Of a stretch of DNA of 64,000 nt, positions 52,356 to 60,558 are shown in pieces (within the stretch, counting starts at the first letter, position 1; every line of letters begins with the position of its first letter). Both the position numbers and the translations under genes were made by a program. The DNA lies in the NCBI GenBank assembly GCA_016235185.1, contig JACRLT010000004.1, positions 35,374 to 99,373 on the forward strand. The letters run 5' to 3'. Source of the DNA: Candidatus Omnitrophota bacterium (GTDB taxonomy: Bacteria > Omnitrophota > Gorgyraeia > Velamenicoccales > Velamenicoccaceae). Below the pieces are notes generated by a model. It searched no databases. It was not told where the DNA came from and saw only the letters and a list, made by a program, of their open reading frames with translations.

Positions 52356-52483
52356 TCCCGCCTCGCAGAAAACCCCGACCATGGGCGGGGATGCCAGCCA
52401 GCAAAGCTGGCTAGGTCTCGCCAACGAATTGTGGCGGAAATGCGAAGGTTGCTTCGGCCCGGGCTACACCGAGGCGAGCGGGA
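52356..52483. other. Highly structured intergenic segment, possible non-coding RNA
   Basis: A closing stem (TCCCGCCTCGC with GCGAGCGGGA, one bulge) encloses at least four hairpins: CCCCG/CGGGG, AGCCAGC/GCTGGCT, CGCCA/TGGCG and CGAAG/CTTCG. It does not match SRP RNA, RNase P, tmRNA or riboswitch cores that I recognise, and its strand is unknown. It could also be a compound repeat. Confidence 0.4.
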
Positions 52484-52527
52484 TGTCACCAGATGGGCAA
52501 GTCAAGGTTAAGAATGTTGGCGGGATA

Positions 52528-52589
52528 ATCCTTGACATTTGTATACAAATGTCAAGGATCTTATACAGGTACCCTGGGCATGCCCAGGG
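52528..52589. repeat. Two perfect loopless palindromes, 32 and 18 bases
   Basis: Bases 52528-52559 form a perfect 32-base palindrome centred on GTATAC, and 52572-52589 a perfect 18-base palindrome (CCCTGGGCATGCCCAGGG). Twelve bases separate them. Both lie downstream of the pilin-like gene ending at 52646; a weaker GTCAGAA/TTCTGAC hairpin (52622-52639) precedes them in reading order. Confidence 0.85.
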
Positions 52590-52645
52590 GGTTTCCATAA
52601 GTTTAACGCAGCTATTCCGTAGTCAGAAATAGTTCTGACAATAAC

Positions 52646-52993
52646 TTACCAATTAGTGGTGTAATTTGTCGTGGAATTTATGACTGTTGATCCGCCAATG
52701 CCGCCGGCACCTGTGACGACAGTTGGGGTTTTAGTGGACGTTGGATTGCCTGCTGAATCGAATGCCCATTCTACGGGAGGACCGGAAAAAGCAACGCCCC
52801 TTCTGTATGCATCGAAACGCGCTACATTACCGGCTTCAGAAACATAGTTAGCCCTGATCCTGCGGATGTTGGTTTCCATCTGACGAGTGTGAGTACTGAC
52901 CAAGGCGAGTATTACTCCGGACAGGATTGTAAAAATAATAACAAAAATAAGCACATTAAGCATAGCAAGTGCTCTTTTTGAAAAAATATTCAT
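52646..52993 (-). CDS. PilX-like membrane-anchored pilin-type protein
   Basis: The 115-residue protein has a single N-terminal hydrophobic helix (MLNVLIFVIIFTILSGVILALV) followed by THTRQMETNIRRIRANYVSEAG, a pattern seen after the helix of PilX-type proteins where each residue run of the helix continues into a spine. The Glu of mature position 5 is absent and no Gly-Phe cleavage site is seen. The remainder is Gly/Thr/Asn-rich. It ends the Ton/TPR gene cluster. Confidence 0.6.
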   Translation of the reverse strand: MNIFSKRALAMLNVLIFVIIFTILSGVILALVSTHTRQMETNIRRIRANYVSEAGNVARFDAYRRGVAFSGPPVEWAFDSAGNPTSTKTPTVVTGAGGIGGSTVINSTTNYTTNW

Positions 52994-53190
52994 TTACGTA
53001 ACGAGATCCTATAGTTGCCGTCAATGCTGACTAAGACCACATGGCCTTCTCTGGCCAACCAGCCTAAACTCATCAAAATAAGATCGCGCGGTTTATCGAT
53101 ACGCTTGGCCATCTCGGAAAAAAGGACTTCCCCATGCGCATCTAAATAATGCCAAATCTCCCCTGCGGCTATACCTATCTCCGTAATCAT
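52990..53190 (-). CDS. Small winged-helix protein (DUF2582-like)
   Basis: The 66-residue protein reads as one winged helix: ITEIGIAAGEIWHYLDAHGE, then KPRDLILMSLGWLAREG and VSIDGNYRISL. This resembles the DUF2582 family of small winged-helix proteins. The role is unknown. It overlaps the Zn-ribbon gene by one base and the PilX-like gene by 4 bases. Confidence 0.75.
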   Translation of the reverse strand: MITEIGIAAGEIWHYLDAHGEVLFSEMAKRIDKPRDLILMSLGWLAREGHVVLVSIDGNYRISLRK

Positions 53191-53432
53191 TATCCACCCC
53201 CCCTGGTTTGTGCCCTCTGATTAAAACTGCCGCACAAAGGACACGTACTTATTATCGAGACCTTTGATTCAAAATAAACATACATGCATGTGGAGCATTG
53301 CAAGACCTTATCACGCGAAACCGGCCTTTGCCTGAATTCCTGCCTTCTGCCAGAGGCCCAGATAAATAAAATACTTATAAGCGTGACGCATAAATAATAG
53401 CAGATAAAAAATGAAAAATCAATTTTAATCAC
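53190..53432 (-). CDS. Small membrane protein with a C-terminal zinc ribbon
   Basis: A GTG start at 53432 is chosen: it overlaps the TonB-like stop (GTGA) and AGGAT lies just upstream; an ATG-type start at 53459 would lie inside the previous gene. The 80-residue product has one membrane segment (ICYYLCVTLISILFIWASG) and a zinc ribbon (LQCSTCMYVYF and TCPLCGSF). I do not recognise a specific family. Confidence 0.65.
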   Translation of the reverse strand: MIKIDFSFFICYYLCVTLISILFIWASGRRQEFRQRPVSRDKVLQCSTCMYVYFESKVSIISTCPLCGSFNQRAQTRGGG

Positions 53433-54067
53433 TTTATCCTTATGCGCACATTGACCCACCTGCTATTAGGCAAAAATTCTTTAAACACGGCTGTGCGCAG
53501 TTTTCGGATTATGTAAAGGTCAACTAGCGGGTCTCCGCTGCCTGCCTTGACCCTGATATCTTCAACCAACCCGCCTTCCCTAAGCAAGACCTGGACTAAA
53601 ATAGAGCCAGAAACATCTTCGCGTGATGAAACGCGCTTGAGTTCAGCAAAATCGACGTTGTCAAGATACCTGGAAAAATCGGATATCCCGAAAACAATAT
53701 CCGCGCTTGAAGCAGCAGGACTTGATAATTCCAGCGTACTTGAACGAGGCAATTCTTTGATTTCAGAACTCAAAGGAACAGGGGCCTTAGGTTTATAAAA
53801 TGCGCTAAAACTCTTGTTAAAATAATTACCGCGCGACATATCTTCAGGGAACGAAAACTTCTTCTCTACACGGAACGCGCTGCTTTGGTAGCCGGATATA
53901 TCCTCACTTTTAAGGATAGAACCCAAAAAAACCGACCGGCTTATATGCAGGGCCGGTATCGGGCTCTTAATAACAGGCACGATCAAAAAAGTCCACAAAA
54001 GATGCCCTAATAAAGATATAACCAAAGCTACGGGGAAAAAATGTTTACGCACGGACTCACTGATCAT
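53429..54067 (-). CDS. TonB-like energy transducer
   Basis: The 212-residue protein has one N-terminal membrane segment with the Ser-x3-His pair of TonB (S18 and H22 in ISLLGHLLW), a linker without the usual Pro/Lys repeats, and a C-terminal TonB domain (GSILVQVLLREGGLVEDIRVKAGSGDPLVDLYIIRKLRTA). It overlaps the ExbD-like gene by 11 bases. Its outer-membrane partner is not evident. Confidence 0.8.
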   Translation of the reverse strand: MISESVRKHFFPVALVISLLGHLLWTFLIVPVIKSPIPALHISRSVFLGSILKSEDISGYQSSAFRVEKKFSFPEDMSRGNYFNKSFSAFYKPKAPVPLSSEIKELPRSSTLELSSPAASSADIVFGISDFSRYLDNVDFAELKRVSSREDVSGSILVQVLLREGGLVEDIRVKAGSGDPLVDLYIIRKLRTAVFKEFLPNSRWVNVRIRIK

Positions 54068-54458
54068 TCGTAGCTATGCTGACTCTGCGCGCCCCTGAAT
54101 CCCGGCATAGATCCCAGATCTTAGCAAGAGTGCCGACGGTGGCTTTTTGGTCAGCTTTAATAAGTACATTGAAATCCTTACCATTCTGCGCGATAAAAAA
54201 ACCTTTCAACTCACCAAAAGAAACACGTTGTCTTTCAAAATAAATAGAATTGTCGCGCATAATAGTGACAGCATACCCTTTCCCGGAAACAGCTTCGCCT
54301 GTAATAACCCGAGGCACCTCGACTGATAAGCCTGAAGAAGATACCATGGAGGGCAAAAAAGCGATAAAAATCAGCAAGACGAGCAATATATTCATAAAAG
54401 CAACACAATAAAAATGCCCGTTCCCAGTTTCCCGCCTATCTATCCGGGTAAATCTCAA
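54057..54458 (-). CDS. exbD: ExbD/TolR-family protein with Asn in place of the membrane Asp
   Basis: The 133-residue protein has one membrane helix (about 19-38, VAFMNILLVLLIFIAF) and the ExbD periplasmic domain (GYAVTIMRDNSIYFERQRVSF, NVLIKADQKATVGTLAKIWDLC). At the place of the proton-carrying Asp (D25 of E. coli ExbD) the codon is AAT, giving N23. The rest of the protein looks intact. It overlaps the ExbB-like gene by 4 bases. Confidence 0.85.
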   Translation of the reverse strand: MRFTRIDRRETGNGHFYCVAFMNILLVLLIFIAFLPSMVSSSGLSVEVPRVITGEAVSGKGYAVTIMRDNSIYFERQRVSFGELKGFFIAQNGKDFNVLIKADQKATVGTLAKIWDLCRDSGARRVSIATNDQ

Positions 54459-55147
54459 GGCATTCTCCTCTCTATGAGGAAATTTAATAACTCCGTCGAT
54501 GCCCTCTCCATCTGTTCTGCAATAAGCTTTACCCTGTTTGCTAAATAATTACTTGCTGCAAGAAGCGGGATGGCGACTAAAAAACCGGCCATAGAACAGA
54601 TCAATGCCTGCCAGATACCCTGCGCAAAATCAATGCCGGACACAGGCAGGGCACGAGCCGCCCTGGCCTGGATAACGCTAAAAATATTTGCCAGGCCGAC
54701 CAGCGTTCCCAAAAACCCCAAAAGCGGGGCGATCTGTACAAGCGTAACCAAAATAGGCAATTTATCCTCCAAGAGCGGCATCTCATACAAAAAAGAATCC
54801 TGCATCGATTCCTTGATCTCTTCCTTAGGACGATCATACTTCATAATGCCCTCTTTCAGAATACGGGCAACGCCGACATTTGCCTGGTCACATATATCAA
54901 TAGCCTCTTTTAACCTCTGTCGTTCGATGGATTCAAAAATATTTTTTAACAGAGTTTGCGTATTAAGCCCCTCTTTGTTGAATTGAACGAATTTCTCAAT
55001 AATGATCGCAAAAGCAAAAATAGAAGATAACAAAAGAGGCACCATTACAGGGCCGCCCATACGTATAGACTCTACCTTTAAATAGATCAAAACAGCCACA
55101 GCGACACTTAGCGCTGTAAGAATGCCTTTAATGAATACCTGTTTCAT
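54455..55147 (-). CDS. exbB: ExbB/TolQ/MotA-family proton channel protein
   Basis: The 230-residue protein has three membrane segments; the conserved second (APLLGFLGTLVGLANIFS, with the Thr of TM2) and third (GIWQALICSMAGFLVAIPLLAASNYL) are clear. In the third the Thr of E. coli ExbB (T181) is Ser. Together with the ExbD-like and TonB-like genes it would form the energised inner-membrane complex. It lies 19 bases after the TPR gene. Confidence 0.9.
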   Translation of the reverse strand: MKQVFIKGILTALSVAVAVLIYLKVESIRMGGPVMVPLLLSSIFAFAIIIEKFVQFNKEGLNTQTLLKNIFESIERQRLKEAIDICDQANVGVARILKEGIMKYDRPKEEIKESMQDSFLYEMPLLEDKLPILVTLVQIAPLLGFLGTLVGLANIFSVIQARAARALPVSGIDFAQGIWQALICSMAGFLVAIPLLAASNYLANRVKLIAEQMERASTELLNFLIERRMP

Positions 55148-55166
55148 AACACCCCCGACTATTTAG

Positions 55167-57677
55167 TTATTCTTTCAATCCTGACAATTTTTCCTGCGCA
55201 TATTTGGCTTCCGGGACGTCATACTTTGAGATCTTTTTCAATATGGAGACAAGTTCTCCGTGATTCCCATTATTTTCATAAATACGCGCGACCCTAAGCA
55301 AAGACTTAACAGTCATCCGGTCGTCCTGGTTATATATATAAGGAACTTTTAAATACGCGTCGATGGCTTCCTGCGTTGCGCCCATCTCTTCAAAAAGCTC
55401 GGCTATATCGAACTGTATCTGCGCGCCAGACTCCGGCCCCTCAACAGCCTGCGCCTTCTCTAACGCGGCAATAGCCTCGCCGAACTTCTTTTGCAGCTTA
55501 TAGATCGCGGCGATCTTTACGCCGGCGGTCTTGGCAAGACCGCCGCCAATGCGCACCACCTCTTGGTAATTTTTCAGTGCATCCGCTAGATCTTCTTTCG
55601 ACAAATAGATATCCCCTGACAATAGCCAGGCGCGGCTCAAAGACCCTCCTTTGCCCTTTTCTTTGACTTGCTCGAAATTCCTTAAAGCAGCCTCACTATT
55701 GCCTTCCTCCAGGAATGTCAGGCCGATCTCCAGGATAGAGTCGCCTATCAACTCATGATCCGGATAATTGCGCACAAGCCGCTCAAAATATTTCCGGCTC
55801 GAAGCAAAATTCTTCTTTAATGTATAGGTCTGGCCTAGCCAGAAAAGGATATCCGGGGACAATTGAGATTCAGGATAGCGCGCGATAAAATCAGACAGCC
55901 GCTTATTGGCCTCGGCCTCATTGCCCATTGATGCGTAAACATTAGCTATTTCATATTCGGCTTTTTGACGCAAGGCTTCTTGGGCATACCCCTCCTTGAC
56001 AACAGTATTAAAGATTTCTAAAGCGGCCTTAAACTCTCCCAGATTAACTAGGGATTCTCCCAAAAGGAAAAAGGCCTGCAGCCGGTAAGGAGAATCCTTG
56101 TAGCGCGTCAGGAACTTTTCAAACTGCTGCCGGCTGGCAAAAAAATCGTTCTTGCGAAAATAAGCAAGGCCAAGAAAATAGTGGGCATCATCTATCAATT
56201 GCGAGGACGGATAACTATCCATGAGCTTACGAAAAGCAAGGACACCGGACTCTATATTTTCCATTTTTAGCCAGGTCATGCCAAGCTGGTACTGGATATA
56301 ATCGTTATAGACAGTATCCGGATACTCGGTCAAAAAATTCTGATATGCCTCTATCGCTTTTTTATATTCTGCGGCATCCTGGTAAGTATCCGCCAATTGG
56401 ACAAGAGCGCTTAATCTTACGATCTTGTCAGTCGACAAAGACGCAACCTTTTGAAACACGTCCTGTGCTGAAGCGAAATCTCCGACTTTTAAATAAGACC
56501 AGGCAAGGCCGTAATAGATCTTATCCCGCAATTCCTTGGTATCGGCATATAAACCGGAGGCCATTTTAAGCTTATCCAAAGATGTCCTGTAAGCGACAAT
56601 GGCCTCATTGAACCGCGACAGATTATAAAGGACCTCTGCGCGGCCAAAATAAGCAAAAGTTATATATTCACCTGTCTTGTCCTGTGCGATGACCTTGTCG
56701 AAAAGTTCCAATGCCAACTCATACGACGCCAACCCTGCTTCTAAAACGGCTTTGCCCAAAAGTACGCTGGTAGGCTGATCAACTTCAGCGAATTTAGAAA
56801 ACATCTCTTTGGCCTCACCATATTTCTTGAGTTTCAGATAAGTCCACCCCATGCCAAGACGCGATAAAGCAGTCTGCTCAATCGTCTCTGCAGCATCCAG
56901 GGCAGTTCGATATGCTTCAATAGCCTCTTCGAATTGATTGAGATAGAAATTGGCCTCCCCAAGATAAAAATAGACGCGGTTAAGCATCTGCGACTGCGGG
57001 AATTTCGCGATAAAACCAACAAGTTCGTTTTTTAACTGCGCATAATCTTTCGTCCGGTAAAGGATTTCACAGATGCCAAAAAAGGCTTCTTCAGATAAAG
57101 ACGCATCTTTGGACTTAGCTAGAATACTACGATACGTTTCCAGCGCCTCGGCATACTTGGCCTCGCCGAACAAAGCAGAGGCCAACGATTTGTAAGCTGG
57201 CAATAAATAAAATGAATCTTTATAGTTATTTATAAGTTCCCTGTAAAACTCTGCAGCTTGTTTATAATCACGGCCTTTTGAATATACCTCTCCAAGCCAG
57301 AAAAGCACCTTGTCCCTTACACGGCTTGAGCCGTCCATCTTTAGAATGGATTCAAATTGATCGAGCGCCTTTACATATTTTTCCTGGTAGAAAAGACACT
57401 CGCCGATGTAGATGAGCGCGTCGATCTTTTTCTCGCTCTCCAAGTATGTCTTTAAATAGCGGTCGAATAGGGTCAGAGATACATCATAAAAACCATCTTC
57501 AAAGGCTTTTACAGCCACGTAAAAAGTGTCCTCCTCTTTCTTATTAAAATTCGCCGCCATGGCTGTATCCAAATGGAAGTCAGAAGACAGAAAACAGAAG
57601 ACAAAAAACAGAAGACAAAAAAATCTTTTCCCCTTCTGTCCTCTGTCCTCTGTTCTCCGATCTCTTGTATCCATCAT
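55167..57677 (-). CDS. Large periplasmic TPR-repeat protein
   Basis: The start at 57677 is chosen for its ATGA overlap with uvrA and AAGGAAGG just upstream, giving 836 residues. A hydrophobic stretch (19-31, FFCLLFFVFCFLS) forms the signal-peptide core and is encoded by a repeat element. From about residue 45 to the end there are some twenty TPR units (for example YAEALETYRSILAKS, YKKAIEAYQNFLTEYPDT). It resembles long CpoB/YbgF-like or BamD-like TPR proteins. It heads the ExbB-ExbD-TonB genes, so it may be part of that envelope machine. Confidence 0.8.
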   Translation of the reverse strand: MMDTRDRRTEDRGQKGKRFFCLLFFVFCFLSSDFHLDTAMAANFNKKEEDTFYVAVKAFEDGFYDVSLTLFDRYLKTYLESEKKIDALIYIGECLFYQEKYVKALDQFESILKMDGSSRVRDKVLFWLGEVYSKGRDYKQAAEFYRELINNYKDSFYLLPAYKSLASALFGEAKYAEALETYRSILAKSKDASLSEEAFFGICEILYRTKDYAQLKNELVGFIAKFPQSQMLNRVYFYLGEANFYLNQFEEAIEAYRTALDAAETIEQTALSRLGMGWTYLKLKKYGEAKEMFSKFAEVDQPTSVLLGKAVLEAGLASYELALELFDKVIAQDKTGEYITFAYFGRAEVLYNLSRFNEAIVAYRTSLDKLKMASGLYADTKELRDKIYYGLAWSYLKVGDFASAQDVFQKVASLSTDKIVRLSALVQLADTYQDAAEYKKAIEAYQNFLTEYPDTVYNDYIQYQLGMTWLKMENIESGVLAFRKLMDSYPSSQLIDDAHYFLGLAYFRKNDFFASRQQFEKFLTRYKDSPYRLQAFFLLGESLVNLGEFKAALEIFNTVVKEGYAQEALRQKAEYEIANVYASMGNEAEANKRLSDFIARYPESQLSPDILFWLGQTYTLKKNFASSRKYFERLVRNYPDHELIGDSILEIGLTFLEEGNSEAALRNFEQVKEKGKGGSLSRAWLLSGDIYLSKEDLADALKNYQEVVRIGGGLAKTAGVKIAAIYKLQKKFGEAIAALEKAQAVEGPESGAQIQFDIAELFEEMGATQEAIDAYLKVPYIYNQDDRMTVKSLLRVARIYENNGNHGELVSILKKISKYDVPEAKYAQEKLSGLKE
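57578..57665 (-). repeat. CAGAAGAC-type bipartite repeat encoding the signal-peptide region of the TPR protein
   Basis: On the minus strand GAACAGAGGACAGAGGACAG units are followed by an A-rich linker and by GTCTTCTGTTTTTTGTCTTC units of the opposite sense. In the TPR reading frame the first arm gives a basic stretch (RRTEDRGQKGKR) and the second a hydrophobic one (FFCLLFFVFCFLS). Confidence 0.85.
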
Positions 57678-60544
57678 TTGCCTTCCTTCTTTTTCAGTAT
57701 CTCCTTGAGATATTGACCGGTGTACGACTTCTCGGACCCGGCGATCTCCTCGGGACTGCCACATGCAATTACCTCGCCCCCGCGGTCTCCTCCTTCGGGG
57801 CCAAGATCAATACAATAATCCGAGCTTTTAACCACGTCAAGATTATGTTCTACAACCAAGACCGTATTACCAAGATCGACCAACCTTTGGAGAACACCCA
57901 AGAGCTTCTCAACATCTGCGAAGTGAAGCCCGGTCGTAGGCTCATCAAGTATATAAAGGGTCTTGCCCGTCGAGCGCTTGCACAATTCTGATGCCAGCTT
58001 CACCCTCTGCGCCTCGCCTCCCGATAAAGTCGTTGCCGACTGCCCTAATTGCATATAACCCAAGCCTACGTCAAAAAGAGTCTGCAAAACATCTTTGATC
58101 TTAGGGATCTTTTCGAATAAGACAAGGGCATCTTGAACAGACATATCCAAAACATCCGCGATAGATTTCCCTTTGAACCTGACTTCCAGCGTTGCGTCAT
58201 TAAACCTCTCACCATGGCATACTTCACACCTTACATAAACATCTGGTAGAAAGTGCATCTCGATCTTCTTTATGCCATCGCCGGAACACGCCTCGCAGCG
58301 CCCGCCTTTGACATTAAAACTGAAACGGCCTGCCTTATAGCCGCGAGAGCGCGCCTCTGGCAGCTTGGAAAAGATATCGCGGATGAAAGAAAAAACGCCC
58401 GTATAGGTCACCGGGTTTGATCGAGGTGTCCTGCCTATAGGCGACTGATCCACAACGATCACCTTATCTATATTATCTACGCCTGTTATCTCTTCAAAAG
58501 CGCCAAGCTTTACTTTTGACCGGTACAATTCTTTGGTCAAAGCCTTATACAGTGTATCGTCGATCAATGTGGATTTTCCAGAACCCGAAACACCGGTGAC
58601 GGAGATAAAAACACCAAGCGGAAACTTAACATTTATATTTTTTAGGTTGTGCATCTTAGCGCCTTTTATCTCTATATTTGGCCTATTTTTGTAATCACGG
58701 CGCTGTAATGGGGCCTTTATCTTGAGCGCGCCCGTCAAAAACTTTGCCGTCAGGGAATCCCTGCATTTTAATAACCCGTCCAGGGGCCCGCTATACAAAA
58801 CCTCTCCGCCATGTTTTCCTGCGCCGGGGCCGAGATCAACAATGTGGTCAGCAGCGCGTATTGTAGCCTCATCGTGCTCTACGACAATGAGCGTATTACC
58901 GAGGTCGCGCAGGGATTCCAAGGTAAGGAGCAATTTTGCGTTATCCTTGGCATGCAACCCGATACTCGGTTCGTCCAAGACATATAGCACTCCGACAAGC
59001 CCTGAACCCACCTGCGTTGCCAGGCGTATGCGCTGGAATTCTCCTCCAGATAAGGTCTGGCTTCTCCTGTCCAATGTCAAATACCCCAGGCCTACATTAA
59101 GGCAAAAATGAAGCTTTTCCCGGACATCTTTTAAAGCTTGATGGGCTATAAATTTTTCCTTAGGAGTCAGGTCAAGGCCGGAAAAAAACGCGTGCGCTTC
59201 TTCGATCGTCATCCGCACCACATCCCATACTGACTTATTCTTTATGGTTACGGCCAAACTCTCTTTTTTCAATCTAGATCCGCCGCATACAGGGCACGGC
59301 AGCTGCGACATGAATTTTGAGATCTCTTCTTTTAAATAAAGGCTGTCCGTCTGGTTAAAAAGCCTCCCAAGATGCGGGACCAGGCCTTCGAACTTCCTGC
59401 CCCAGATCATCTCGCTACAACCATAAAGAATGGCATCCCTATATTTCTTGTTTAGTTTCTTAAACGGCGTATCAAGATCAAATCCCAAGCGAGCTGAAAG
59501 CTCGCGCAAAAGGCTGCGGTAATACAAAAGGTACCCCTTGCCTCCCCGTTTCCAAGGCTCAAGAGCTCCCTCTAAAATAGATCTATTTTTATCCGGAACG
59601 ATCAGATCCATATCAAATTCCATTTTAAAGCCGAGCCCGTTACATGCGGCGCATGCGCCATAAGGAGAATTGAATGAGAATATCCTCGGCTCTACCTCTG
59701 GGATATTGACTCCGCAGCTAACGCATGCATACAGAGCGCTAAAAACAATATCCGTTGGCCCGTTTGCCCGTTGGCCCGTTTGCCGGTTCGATTGTTTTTC
59801 TTTTAACTGGCTAACCGGTTCACCGGCTAACCGGCTAACTATTACGACACCTTTGCCGAATTTTAAAGCTGTTTCAATAGAATCTGTAAGCCTGGTTCTT
59901 ATTCCCTCATCGATGATCAACCTGTCAACAACAGCCTCGATATGGTGTACCTTATAGCGATCAAGCTTTATCTCCTCATCCAATTCATAAGCCTTCCCGT
60001 CGATCCTGGCGCGCACAAAACCGTCTTTTTGTATCTCGTCTAAGATCTTGCGGTATTCGCCTTTGCGGCCCTGGATCAAGGGAGACAGAACTTCGATCCT
60101 ATCCCCCTTCGGCAACCGCAACACCTGCTCAACTATCTCCTGCGCGCTTTGCCGCTCGACACGCCGGCCGCATTCAGGGCAATGGGGGATCCCGATACGG
60201 GCAAATAACAGGCGCAGATAATCATAGATTTCCGTCTGCGTAGCTACGGTGGAACGGGGGTTGCCGCCCGCGGTCCTCTGTTCGATTGAGATGGTCGGAG
60301 AAAGCCCTTCGATAAGATCCAAGTCTGGTTTTTGCAGCTGTTCCAAGAACTGACGGGCATAACTGGATAAGCTCTCGACATAGCGGCGCTGGCCTTCGGC
60401 GTAAATAGTATCGAATGCCAATGAAGACTTGCCCGAACCTGAAAGCCCTGTAACCACGATCAATTTATTACGCGGCAGTGTGAGCGATATATTTTTGAGA
60501 TTGTGTTCCCGCGCGCCTTTAATAACCAAATTAGGATTGTTCAT
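57674..60544 (-). CDS. uvrA: Excinuclease ABC subunit A, with an in-frame repeat insertion
   Basis: The 956-residue protein has two ABC ATPase halves: Walker A GLSGSGKSSL and GVSGSGKSTL, signature motifs TLSGGEFQRIRLATQ and TLSGGEAQRVKLASEL, and zinc sites (CPECGRR, CVSCG/CAACNG, CPVCGGSRL, CEACSGDGI with CEVCHG). UvrA recognises damaged DNA and loads UvrB. Residues about 235-265 are a repeat-encoded insertion (EKQSNRQTGQRANGPT) just before the second zinc site. All catalytic motifs remain. It overlaps the TPR gene by 4 bases. Confidence 0.97.
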   Translation of the reverse strand: MNNPNLVIKGAREHNLKNISLTLPRNKLIVVTGLSGSGKSSLAFDTIYAEGQRRYVESLSSYARQFLEQLQKPDLDLIEGLSPTISIEQRTAGGNPRSTVATQTEIYDYLRLLFARIGIPHCPECGRRVERQSAQEIVEQVLRLPKGDRIEVLSPLIQGRKGEYRKILDEIQKDGFVRARIDGKAYELDEEIKLDRYKVHHIEAVVDRLIIDEGIRTRLTDSIETALKFGKGVVIVSRLAGEPVSQLKEKQSNRQTGQRANGPTDIVFSALYACVSCGVNIPEVEPRIFSFNSPYGACAACNGLGFKMEFDMDLIVPDKNRSILEGALEPWKRGGKGYLLYYRSLLRELSARLGFDLDTPFKKLNKKYRDAILYGCSEMIWGRKFEGLVPHLGRLFNQTDSLYLKEEISKFMSQLPCPVCGGSRLKKESLAVTIKNKSVWDVVRMTIEEAHAFFSGLDLTPKEKFIAHQALKDVREKLHFCLNVGLGYLTLDRRSQTLSGGEFQRIRLATQVGSGLVGVLYVLDEPSIGLHAKDNAKLLLTLESLRDLGNTLIVVEHDEATIRAADHIVDLGPGAGKHGGEVLYSGPLDGLLKCRDSLTAKFLTGALKIKAPLQRRDYKNRPNIEIKGAKMHNLKNINVKFPLGVFISVTGVSGSGKSTLIDDTLYKALTKELYRSKVKLGAFEEITGVDNIDKVIVVDQSPIGRTPRSNPVTYTGVFSFIRDIFSKLPEARSRGYKAGRFSFNVKGGRCEACSGDGIKKIEMHFLPDVYVRCEVCHGERFNDATLEVRFKGKSIADVLDMSVQDALVLFEKIPKIKDVLQTLFDVGLGYMQLGQSATTLSGGEAQRVKLASELCKRSTGKTLYILDEPTTGLHFADVEKLLGVLQRLVDLGNTVLVVEHNLDVVKSSDYCIDLGPEGGDRGGEVIACGSPEEIAGSEKSYTGQYLKEILKKKEGK
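59752..59840 (-). repeat. GGTTAGCC/GGCAAACGG-type bipartite repeat inserted in frame in uvrA
   Basis: On the minus strand units of GGTTAGCCGGT and AACCGGTTAGCC are followed by an A-rich linker and then CGGCAAACGGGCCAACGGG-type units. The two halves are of opposite sense (GTTNGCC against GGCNAAC). The insertion keeps the uvrA frame. Confidence 0.8.
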
Positions 60545-60558
60545 GAATTTCGAATGTA

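Noticed and set aside
52356..52483. Identification of the structured segment as SRP RNA, RNase P RNA or a known riboswitch
   Set aside because: None of the conserved core sequences of these RNAs could be found on either strand.
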